In this document: piece by piece, positions 27,966 through 34,370 of the stretch
Layout of the letters: each line of letters starts with the position of its first letter
Numbering within the stretch: the stretch's first letter is position 1
Source of the DNA: Bacteroidota bacterium
GTDB taxonomy: Bacteria; Bacteroidota; Bacteroidia; Bacteroidales; UBA4417
NCBI GenBank assembly: GCA_022711175.1
Contig: JAKLFM010000017.1
Location: forward strand, 1 to 55,663
DNA: 55,663 nucleotides
Reading direction: 5' to 3'
Notes under the pieces: generated by a model
What the model saw: only the letters and a program-made list of their open reading frames with translations
The model's database searches: none
What the model was told of the DNA's origin: nothing
Translations under genes and position numbers: made by a program

Positions 27966-28922
27966 ATGAAAGTTATAGATCATATAAAACGTGCCAACGG
28001 CAAAACCCTGTTCACTTTTGAACTGTTGCCTCCGCTGAAGGGCGAAACCATTGAATCAATTTACGAAACGGCCGATCCGCTCATGGATTATTCACCGGCT
28101 TTTATTGATGTTACATACCACCGCGAAGAGATTGTTTACAAACAGCGTACCGACGGGCTTCTCGAAAGGCGCACGGTACGCAAACGTCCAGGTACGGTTG
28201 GCATTTCGGCAGCCATAAAGTTCAAATACAAAATCGATGTGGTGCCGCATATCATTTGCGGCGGGTTTACACGTGAGGAAACCGAAAATGCATTGATCGA
28301 CCTCTACTTTCTCGGAATCGACAACCTACTCCTGATCAGGGGCGATAACCCTGCCGGCGAAAAAGTGTTCCGTCCCGAACCCGACGGTCACAAACATGCC
28401 ATTGACCTTGTAAAACAGGTCGTTCAACTGAACAATGGAAAATACCTTGAGGAAGAATTGCTCAATCCCATTCCCACACATTTCTGCATCGGCGTAGCCG
28501 GTTATCCCGAAAAACACGTTGAGGCGCCCAACCTGCAGCTCGATCTTCAGAACCTCAAGGACAAAGTTGACGCCGGGGCTGATTATATTGTCACACAGAT
28601 GTTTTTCGACAATGCGAAGTACTTCGCTTTTGTAGATGCCTGCCGGCAAATCGGGATCAATGTACCCATTATTCCGGGATTGAAGCCCATCTCATTGAAA
28701 TCACAGCTGGCTTCACTTCCCAAAACTTTTGCCATTGACCTGCCCGAGGAATTGGTTAACGAGGTGCTCAAATGCAGGGACAACCAGCAGGTTAGGCAGG
28801 TTGGAATAGAATGGGGAATAAAGCAAAGCCGTGAACTGGTTAAAGCCGGTGTGCCCGTTCTTCACTTTTATACGATGGGTAAAAGCGATAATATCCGCAA
28901 GATTGTCGAAGCGGTATTCTGA
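27966..28922 (+). CDS. metF: Methylenetetrahydrofolate reductase
   Basis: MetF reduces 5,10-methylene-THF to 5-methyl-THF, the methyl donor for the MetH encoded just upstream. The 318-residue barrel shows the FAD/folate site TFELLPPLKGE with its catalytic Glu, DNLLLIRGDNPAG (Asp near the flavin) and DYIVTQMFFDNAKYFAFVD. It lies 10 bases after metH, with no promoter box between, and is therefore also under the SAM riboswitch. Length and motifs are ordinary for the family. Confidence 0.97.
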   Translation: MKVIDHIKRANGKTLFTFELLPPLKGETIESIYETADPLMDYSPAFIDVTYHREEIVYKQRTDGLLERRTVRKRPGTVGISAAIKFKYKIDVVPHIICGGFTREETENALIDLYFLGIDNLLLIRGDNPAGEKVFRPEPDGHKHAIDLVKQVVQLNNGKYLEEELLNPIPTHFCIGVAGYPEKHVEAPNLQLDLQNLKDKVDAGADYIVTQMFFDNAKYFAFVDACRQIGINVPIIPGLKPISLKSQLASLPKTFAIDLPEELVNEVLKCRDNQQVRQVGIEWGIKQSRELVKAGVPVLHFYTMGKSDNIRKIVEAVF

Positions 28923-28930
28923 GCATTCCT

Positions 28931-28938
28931 TATCTTTG
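28931..28938 (+). promoter_or_regulatory. -7 promoter box of the PcrB-like gene
   Basis: TATCTTTG matches TAnnTTTG and lies 29 bases upstream of the ATG at 28968, just after the metF stop codon. It would give the next gene expression independent of the methionine operon. Confidence 0.6.
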
Positions 28939-28967
28939 AATCCTGACCAAAGGGAAACCGACTGCTT

Positions 28968-29714
28968 ATGTCGATCTATTCAACCATCCTCGAAAAAACT
29001 GCACAAGGCGGGAAACAACTTGCAGTCCTGGTTGATCCCGATAAACTGTCACTGAATGAAATTGGCCGATTGTCACTAAAAGCCAGTAATGCCGGGGTAG
29101 ATTATTTCTTTGTCGGTGGCAGCCTTTTGGTGAACAACCAGCTTGATGCCTGCATAAAAACCATTAAAGAAAACACCCAATTGCCGGTAATTCTTTTTCC
29201 GGGCAACACCATGCAGTTAAGCTGGAAAGCCGATGCCATTCTTTTCCTGTCACTCATAAGCGGGCGCAATGCCGAGATGCTTATTGGCAGGCATGTAATT
29301 TCCGCCCCATATCTGAAAATCAGCCCGCTCGAGGTAATTTCCTGCGGTTATATGCTTATCGAAAGCGGTAAGCAAACTGCAGTGCAGTATATGAGCAACA
29401 CCACGCCTATCCCCTCCGACAAAAACGACATTGCCATATGCACGGCGCTGGCAGGGGAGATGCTGGGGTTGAAACTCATCTATCTCGAAGCCGGGAGCGG
29501 AGCGCAACACACAGTACCCGAAGAGATGGTGAAGCAGGTAAAAGGCAGTATTTCGGTTCCACTGATTGTTGGCGGAGGAATCAGGACACCCGAAAAGGTT
29601 AATGACCTTTGCAGGGCCGGGGCTGATCTGCTGGTTGTAGGAACTGCTTTCGAACACAATGACGGACTGATTGAAGAAATTTCAGCTGCCGTGCATGAAA
29701 CCCGGAATGAGTAA
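28968..29714 (+). CDS. Geranylgeranylglyceryl/heptaprenylglyceryl phosphate synthase (PcrB family)
   Basis: This TIM-barrel prenyltransferase links a polyprenyl diphosphate to sn-glycerol-1-phosphate, the step that makes archaeal-type ether lipids. Family features seen in its 248 residues are LAVLVDPDKLSLNE near the N-terminus, VDYFFVGGSLLVNNQLD, LPVILFPGNTMQLSWKADA, LIYLEAGSGAQHTVPEEM and the phosphate-binding ends VPLIVGGGIRTPEKV and ADLLVVGTAFE. The enzyme family is widespread in Bacteroidota. Its in vivo lipid product there is not firmly known. It has its own promoter box and is convergent with the GH47 gene. Confidence 0.92.
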   Translation: MSIYSTILEKTAQGGKQLAVLVDPDKLSLNEIGRLSLKASNAGVDYFFVGGSLLVNNQLDACIKTIKENTQLPVILFPGNTMQLSWKADAILFLSLISGRNAEMLIGRHVISAPYLKISPLEVISCGYMLIESGKQTAVQYMSNTTPIPSDKNDIAICTALAGEMLGLKLIYLEAGSGAQHTVPEEMVKQVKGSISVPLIVGGGIRTPEKVNDLCRAGADLLVVGTAFEHNDGLIEEISAAVHETRNE

Positions 29715-29735
29715 AATTTCTACTCGATCGTTTAA

Positions 29736-31076
29736 CTAAAACCTTTTATAAGGATGGGCTTCGGTATTAAAGATCACTTTGTCGAAATCGAGTGATCGGC
29801 CATCCTCGAACAGCAGGTAGAAATATTTGAGTGTTTCGGCAAAGAAGAAACTTTCCATATCGTCAGCCCGTTCCTTAGTGATCACATTTTCAAGGGCTGT
29901 AAACCCAACTTCTGAGCGGCAGTATTTCTGCAGGTTATCGAACAAATCTTTGCCCATTCGAAGGTATTTCTCATCATGTGTGAAATGGTAGAGGTAATAG
30001 ATACTTTCGATGTTCTCCGGCCTGAGTACATAATTGGGGTATTTAACCTGCATGGTTGAATAATCAAGCACCTCAGGCTCAATGCCATGCAGCATCCACA
30101 TCTTGTAGTTCGATTCCTGGAGTGCGGCGGCTCGTTTCAGGTCGCCGTCAAGCACCAGCGAACCGGCAAAAAAAGCATCCAGCGCTCCATAGAATGTCCT
30201 GGTTCTTTCGCCGGTATTCATATTAACTCTGCCATACCAGAAACTGCTGGCAGTTGTATCAGCCATGTAACGGTTCACCGCAGCCAGGCTGGTTTGCCAC
30301 ATGTCGCGAAAGTCCTTGTCGTTGAAAAGGATTGCTGCTTTCAGCATATACTCAAAATAGGAATCGATACCTCCCGAAATGGAGCTCTCTGTATTGGTCC
30401 ACTCTCCTGTTTCAACATTGATTCCCTGCCCGGGTAAACCGATGGCTGACCGCAGGCTGTGAAGTTTTACCATGGCTTTTTTGGCTGTATCGAAGTACCT
30501 GGGGTTGCCCGTGTGATGGCTCAGCACGCCATACTCAATAATGTAGGTGCCAATCTCGGCAGGATTAGAAAACGGTCCGCTGGTCTTGCCTGTTTTCAGG
30601 TTCACATAGCGGTATGGCATGCCTGTTGGCGAATTGAAAACAACGATCAACCTGTCGGCGAGGTCAACGGCAAGATCGAGGAATCGCTTATCGCCATCCA
30701 GTTCATAAGCTGATAGCAGCCCTGCCAGTATTCTTATCGAAACCTCGAAATTCTGAACCTCCATATCCACATCGAAGTGCAGCTTTTCGCAGATGATTGT
30801 TTTTGCCTCTTCTGCTTCTTTTTTCAAACCCATGATTTTCATCACATCAAAAGCATCAACCGGGGTCATCAGGAGTGATTGCTTGTACCAGTTGCGACCT
30901 TGTTTGCTGAGCGGTTTCAGCGCGTCGTATCCCCAGGCATACTGTTTGTATCCGTTCCATGCGTGAAGAAATGCTTCTTTCACTTCGTTTTTCATCTGCT
31001 TTTTGTTCACCGGCTGGGTGAAAGCTGAGATGGTAATTAACAGGATGCCCAGCGGGAGAATGATTGTTTTTTTCAT
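29736..31076 (-). CDS. Glycoside hydrolase family 47 (alpha-1,2-mannosidase type)
   Basis: This 446-residue protein has a signal peptide (LPLGILLITISAFTQ) and an (alpha/alpha)7-barrel. Three GH47 hallmark motifs are present: VLRPENIESIYYLYHFT, DDMESFFFAETLKYFYLLFE and VIFNTEAHPY. The last supplies the Thr-Glu involved in calcium coordination at the barrel bottom. Also present are SPFSNPAEIGTYIIEYGVL-like and SISGGIDSYFEYMLKAA segments typical of the family. GH47 enzymes trim alpha-1,2-mannose from N-glycans and are mostly eukaryotic, with scattered bacterial members. No T9SS domain or lipobox is seen, so it is probably periplasmic. Neighbours do not form a polysaccharide-utilisation locus. 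Confidence 0.93.
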   Translation of the reverse strand: MKKTIILPLGILLITISAFTQPVNKKQMKNEVKEAFLHAWNGYKQYAWGYDALKPLSKQGRNWYKQSLLMTPVDAFDVMKIMGLKKEAEEAKTIICEKLHFDVDMEVQNFEVSIRILAGLLSAYELDGDKRFLDLAVDLADRLIVVFNSPTGMPYRYVNLKTGKTSGPFSNPAEIGTYIIEYGVLSHHTGNPRYFDTAKKAMVKLHSLRSAIGLPGQGINVETGEWTNTESSISGGIDSYFEYMLKAAILFNDKDFRDMWQTSLAAVNRYMADTTASSFWYGRVNMNTGERTRTFYGALDAFFAGSLVLDGDLKRAAALQESNYKMWMLHGIEPEVLDYSTMQVKYPNYVLRPENIESIYYLYHFTHDEKYLRMGKDLFDNLQKYCRSEVGFTALENVITKERADDMESFFFAETLKYFYLLFEDGRSLDFDKVIFNTEAHPYKRF

Positions 31077-31169
31077 GTTAAATCGGAAAGTGTGTGAAAA
31101 GATCAGAGGTCACAAGGAATCCAGGCAAAAATAACCCGGTTAGCGAAATGCTCAAAACAAAAAAATTAC

Positions 31170-31177
31170 TATTTTTG
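31170..31177 (+). promoter_or_regulatory. -7 promoter box of the tRNA cluster
   Basis: TATTTTTG matches TAnnTTTG. It precedes the disrupted tRNA-Lys copy at 31189 by 11 bases and, through it, the intact tRNA-Lys and tRNA-Pro genes. This suggests the disrupted copy occupies the original first position of the operon. Confidence 0.6.
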
Positions 31178-31188
31178 CAGCCCAAAAT

Positions 31189-31268
31189 CTCTCCGTAGCT
31201 CATCCCGATAGTAGTCGGGAGGCAGAGCATCCCGATCTTCTGATCGGGATGGTCACAGTCGGCTACGG
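31189..31268 (+). pseudogene. Disrupted tRNA-Lys copy carrying two TCCCGAT palindromes
   Basis: The first 14 bases (CTCTCCGTAGCTCA) are identical to the start of the intact tRNA-Lys at 31281. An 18-base palindrome-like insert TCCCGATAGTAGTCGGGA (31203-31220) then replaces part of the D-loop, followed by GGCAGAGCA, close to the GGTAGAGCA of the real gene. The anticodon arm is replaced by a second TCCCGAT...ATCGGGA hairpin (31230-31249), followed by GGTCACAG as in the real gene. CCGTAGC at 31193-31199 can pair with GCTACGG at 31262-31268, so the element could still fold as a cloverleaf-like RNA. No Lys anticodon loop remains. Confidence 0.75.
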
Positions 31269-31280
31269 AAAGCAAATAAT

Positions 31281-31353
31281 CTCTCCGTAGCTCAGCTGGT
31301 AGAGCAATTGACTCTTAATCAATGGGTCACAGGTTCGAATCCTGTCGGGGAGA
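31281..31353 (+). tRNA. tRNA-Lys (CTT)
   Basis: A complete 73-base cloverleaf is seen. The acceptor CTCTCCG pairs with CGGGGAG with one G-T pair; the D-arm is GCTC/GAGC, the anticodon stem ATTGA/TCAAT with loop CTCTTAA (anticodon CTT), and the T-arm ACAGG/CCTGT with loop TTCGAAT. Discriminator A. The CCA end is not encoded. It lies 26 bases before tRNA-Pro. Confidence 0.96.
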
Positions 31354-31379
31354 CGCCTCTTTTCCAAAACTATTTTCCT

Positions 31380-31456
31380 CGGGATGTAGCGCAGCCTGGT
31401 AGCGTGCTTCGTTCGGGACGAAGAGGTCGCTGGTTCGAATCCAGTCATCCCGACCA
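31380..31456 (+). tRNA. tRNA-Pro (CGG)
   Basis: The acceptor CGGGATG pairs with CATCCCG, the anticodon stem is CTTCG/CGAAG with loop TTCGGGA (anticodon CGG), and the T-loop is TTCGAAT. The discriminator A at 31453 is followed by an encoded CCA (31454-31456). A terminator follows within 7 bases. Confidence 0.96.
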
Positions 31457-31462
31457 ATCAAG

Positions 31463-31493
31463 CCTGTCTGGTTAAATTAGGCAGGTTTTTTTT
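31463..31493 (+). terminator. Intrinsic terminator after tRNA-Lys/tRNA-Pro
   Basis: CCTGTC (31463-31468) pairs with GGCAGG (31480-31485), followed by eight T residues. It ends the Lys-Pro transcript, and the disrupted tRNA-Thr copy begins at the very next base. Confidence 0.8.
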
Positions 31494-31560
31494 GCCACTT
31501 TAGCTCTCCCGATAGCTATCGGGACGGTATAGCAGCACATTTCGAATGCGCTGAAAGCAG
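31494..31560 (+). pseudogene. Disrupted tRNA-Thr copy with TCCCGAT palindrome in the D-loop
   Basis: GCCACTTTAGCTC (31494-31506) is identical to the 5' end of tRNA-Thr at 31580. The D-loop bases AGT of the real gene are replaced by the perfect palindrome TCCCGATAGCTATCGGGA (31507-31524). Then CGGTATAGCAGCACATTTCG (31525-31544) and AATGCGC follow the real CGGTAGAGCAGCGCATTCGT and AATGCGC with several changes. The T-arm and 3' acceptor strand are missing. It is a broken duplicate in the same configuration as the disrupted tRNA-Lys copy. Confidence 0.78.
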
Positions 31561-31579
31561 CTAATGAAATTGAAATAAT

Positions 31580-31652
31580 GCCACTTTAGCTCAGTCGGTA
31601 GAGCAGCGCATTCGTAATGCGCGGGTCGGGGGTTCGAGTCCCCTGAGTGGCT
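31580..31652 (+). tRNA. tRNA-Thr (CGT)
   Basis: The acceptor GCCACTT pairs with GAGTGGC (one G-T pair), the anticodon stem is GCGCA/TGCGC with loop TTCGTAA (anticodon CGT), and the T-loop is TTCGAGT. Discriminator T; CCA is not encoded. Its last 15 bases (GTCCCCTGAGTGGCT) are the first part of the downstream 56-bp tandem repeat. Confidence 0.95.
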
Positions 31653-31844
31653 CAGCGAAGGGGACGAGAAGTTTATCCCGATGCAATCGGGAAGTCCCCT
31701 GAGTGGCTCAGCGAAGGGGACGAGAAGTTTATCCCGATGCAATCGGGAAGTCCCCTGAGTGGCTCAGCGAAGCGGACGAGAAGTTTATCCCGATGCAATC
31801 GGGAAGTCCCCTGAGTGGCTGAGCGAAGCGGACGAGAAGTTTAT
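31638..31844. repeat. 56-bp tandem array derived from the tRNA-Thr 3' end plus TCCCGAT palindrome
   Basis: Three full 56-base units start at 31638, 31694 and 31750, and a partial fourth (39 bases) starts at 31806. Each unit begins GTCCCCTGAGTGGCT, identical to the tRNA-Thr 3' end, continues with CAGCGAAGGGGACGAGAAG and TTTA, and ends with the palindrome TCCCGATGCAATCGGGA and A. In units 1 and 2 GTCCCC can pair with GGGGAC; in units 3 and 4 GGGGAC has become GCGGAC. The partial unit stops at the TAA of the minus-strand PAAR/FecR gene (31841-31843), whose stop codon is therefore supplied by repeat sequence. Confidence 0.92.
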
Positions 31845-33706
31845 TGAATCCTGAAACCGCACTTACCGCAAAACTTTATTCCGGGTACTAACTGATTTCC
31901 ACAGGAAGGGCAGAATTTCATTATGGCCGGCTCCGGTTGAATGTTTGTTGCAGGATGTGGCGAATTTGATGGAACCGCAGGCATTGGAGGTTGGATTTTC
32001 TGCTTCTTGTTTGATTTTCGCCTGATCTTCACAATGATGATAAGAATGATCAACGCAAGGAGCAAAATCCCGGCTCCGGTAAGTAACCATTTCAGGGTTA
32101 AATATTTACTATACCAATGCGTGTCAACCGTTTCCTCTGCAGTTACTTCAATCATTCTGGTGCCGGCTGCTATATGTGCTGTTTCCTGCCAGAACGCACT
32201 CACCAGGCTTGTATCAGCAGTCCCGTGCGAAAGAATGCTGTTATAATCCGACACCACACTCTCTCCTTCGCTTATGCTGACGATCTCGCCGTTGCCAAGC
32301 CGGTAGTCAACAGCGCCTTCAAGCATGTCAAGCTTCATCCGGCTATCGTCAACCTGCAGCGAAAACCGTGTTCCTTTAAGTTCAAGTCCGCTGTCTTTCA
32401 GTTTTATGACAACTTTCCCGGTGCCGCTACTGTGGCCATTGAAATAGATGCTGCCTTTATCAACCTGTATCGTCATAACGCCACCTTCATCCGACAGGAC
32501 TGTTAACTGCGTATTGGGTCCCGCGGTGATAAGGCCGTTCGGCAATAAACTCAGGGTCATGTTTCCCTTGTTGCCAATGATATAGGTGGTACCAAGATAA
32601 CCCGTACCTAATCTTTCATACAATCCCTCAGTAACAGATTTCTTCTCACCCCAGGGATCAATAAAATATACCGAGTCGTTGGCATTTAATACCTGCCCCA
32701 GTTTTGGTATGTTCTTGCTTACCTTCCCCATGCCACCGCAATGGGTTGTATTTGCTCCTACAGGTACAACCTGATTGCCATTGATGAGTACTTCGGGATC
32801 ACCTTCGGTGAGTACAAATGTATTTGCACCGCAGCACACTCCGGCTCTGCCATTATCACCAACAACAGCAACGGGTAAACTGTTAATTGTAACTTCCGAC
32901 GCACTGCCTGTGATAAATCCGGCTGTAGAATGAGCACACCCGGGGCATCCGTGTGAATCAGATCCGCAGATTGAATAACAGCCGGTATGTGCATATTTCG
33001 AAGCAGCTACTACCTGAATGTCATATTCTTTCTCATATTTATTCCCCTTTTCATCAGCTACTGTTAATTTTATCTTATTGGTGCCAGTGCTCTTAAAAAC
33101 CGGACTTGATACCGGTCCTTTATTGGGTTTGAAAGTTGCCGTGCCGCTCCACTGTATGTTTTCCGACAGATCTTTACCTTCATTTGAGATAAAACCAGCC
33201 CCGAATTTCCAGCCTTTATCAAACACCTTTGGGCTGTTTCCAAGCGGGAATAGTAATTCGGGAACAATCTCGCCCGGTTTCAGGGTAAACGTCATGATCG
33301 ACTCCTCTTTGCCGTCGAAACGCATGTAGAAAGTACCGGTGATGGCATTATCCTGCTTGATGCCGCTAACCCGCGTGTGTACCGATTCTTCGGTGTAGTT
33401 TTTCCCGTCCTGCATTGCCTCATTCAAAGGCCCGCTGATGCTGAGTTCATCACCGGAAAGGGAGCCCGAGATAGTACCTGTAAAAGCGATATAATCACCG
33501 GGATCCGATTTGGGGCCAAACTTAAGATTAGCCGTCAGTTCAGCATTTCCTGAGGCATACACATTCATAAAGATCCTGTTGGTATAATAGGCAGCATTAT
33601 AATCAGGCCCTTTGGGGATTAAGGTAACATAACCCGTGTACTGCTGCTGAGCCGTCAAAGAGATGGATAATACTGTAAGCAGGAAGGCAATTGTAGAAGT
33701 TTTCAT
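31841..33706 (-). CDS. PAAR-like / FecR-like membrane protein with C-terminal zinc ribbon
   Basis: This 621-residue protein has a signal peptide (IAFLLTVLSISLTAQQ) and an unusual domain order. A beta-rich N-terminal region (about 20-235) includes a PKD/Ig-like segment. A PAAR-motif-like region follows (about 238-330: TAGFITGSASEVTINSLPVA, then GDPEVLINGNQVVPVG, with many Cys/His). Next is a FecR-like beta domain (about 400-485: LNPNGLITAG-type repeats and DDSRMKLDMLEGAVDYRL), a single membrane helix (about 539-562, ILLLALIILIIIV), and a cytoplasmic-side zinc ribbon (FCPSCGNQLVPGIKFCGKCG, about 596-616). PAAR domains normally cap T6SS spikes, but no T6SS genes are visible. Function unknown. 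Confidence 0.75.
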   Translation of the reverse strand: MKTSTIAFLLTVLSISLTAQQQYTGYVTLIPKGPDYNAAYYTNRIFMNVYASGNAELTANLKFGPKSDPGDYIAFTGTISGSLSGDELSISGPLNEAMQDGKNYTEESVHTRVSGIKQDNAITGTFYMRFDGKEESIMTFTLKPGEIVPELLFPLGNSPKVFDKGWKFGAGFISNEGKDLSENIQWSGTATFKPNKGPVSSPVFKSTGTNKIKLTVADEKGNKYEKEYDIQVVAASKYAHTGCYSICGSDSHGCPGCAHSTAGFITGSASEVTINSLPVAVVGDNGRAGVCCGANTFVLTEGDPEVLINGNQVVPVGANTTHCGGMGKVSKNIPKLGQVLNANDSVYFIDPWGEKKSVTEGLYERLGTGYLGTTYIIGNKGNMTLSLLPNGLITAGPNTQLTVLSDEGGVMTIQVDKGSIYFNGHSSGTGKVVIKLKDSGLELKGTRFSLQVDDSRMKLDMLEGAVDYRLGNGEIVSISEGESVVSDYNSILSHGTADTSLVSAFWQETAHIAAGTRMIEVTAEETVDTHWYSKYLTLKWLLTGAGILLLALIILIIIVKIRRKSNKKQKIQPPMPAVPSNSPHPATNIQPEPAIMKFCPSCGNQLVPGIKFCGKCGFRIQ

Positions 33707-34370
33707 CGCGTTACAATTTGCGTAAATATACGTAAAATCAAGTCCTGTAGTTAGTTATTGTTTGCCAAATATTTGTCTCACTACAAGTGTCACTCTTTTC
33801 GGGTCGATACCACATGCGCAACATGCTCAGCCACGGCGAGGCAATTTTCAATAACCTCTTATTATTTAAGGTAAAATGACAAAGGTAAATGTGGATTCTT
33901 TTTTTGGGCAAGGGCGAGCATAAAACACTAATATCACGGATTTTTAAAGACTTTCACCGATCAGTGATTATCTGCCTTTTCCGCGTCATCCGTGTTCTGA
34001 TCACAAATGCTATGTGCCTTTCCCTCGCCGATAATTTCCTTCTAAGTGCTTCTCCGTGTACTAAGTGGCTTAGTGGCTTAGTGGTTTTACACCACAAGCG
34101 CCAGCCCGCTGTCAATGGCTCCTGTATCAACATTCAACTGTTAACATTAATTTTTAGTGTGAAGAACAATTTCACCCTTTTCAGCGTACATTTGATATGC
34201 TATCATACTGAAACATGTAGCGTCGCGCCTTTCACGGCGGAATAAACGATCGGGGCTCTTGCTGCCGATGAGCCACAAGGTGGTTCAAAAACGAATGGAA
34301 ATGACCGCTTCAGGGCGGTCTTTTTCATATACCTCCTACGATTTCTAATATGGCTGTGTCAATAATAAAA
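33707..34370. other. Gene-free region with widespread-type intergenic repeat sequence
   Basis: No coding gene is supported. From about 33925 to 34090 the sequence has quasi-repeated phrases such as TATCACGGATTTTTAAAGAC, CAGTGATTATCTGCC, GTCATCCGTGTTCTGATCAC and the direct repeat CTAAGTGGCTTAGTGGCTTA. These look like the decayed repeats often scattered between genes in environmental Bacteroidota. From about 34215 there is a short stretch with hairpin potential that ends in the terminator at 34303-34325. Confidence 0.5.
34303..34325 (+). terminator. Orphan plus-strand intrinsic terminator
   Basis: GACCGC, loop TTCAGG and GCGGTC are followed by TTTTT. The upstream minus-strand gene starts at 33706 and the next gene is also on the minus strand. 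No plus-strand gene ends here, so it may terminate an unannotated short RNA. Confidence 0.65.

Noticed and set aside
31263..31457. Minus-strand open frame across tRNA-Lys and tRNA-Pro (MVGMTGFEPATSSS-type)
   Set aside because: This is the well-known false protein produced by reading tRNA genes backwards; the tRNAs explain the sequence.
31500..31742. Minus-strand open frame across tRNA-Thr and the 56-bp array
   Set aside because: It is composed of tRNA and repeat sequence read in reverse, with no family resemblance.
31638..31844. CRISPR-like array
   Set aside because: Units are contiguous with no variable spacers, and the unit contains a tRNA 3' end.
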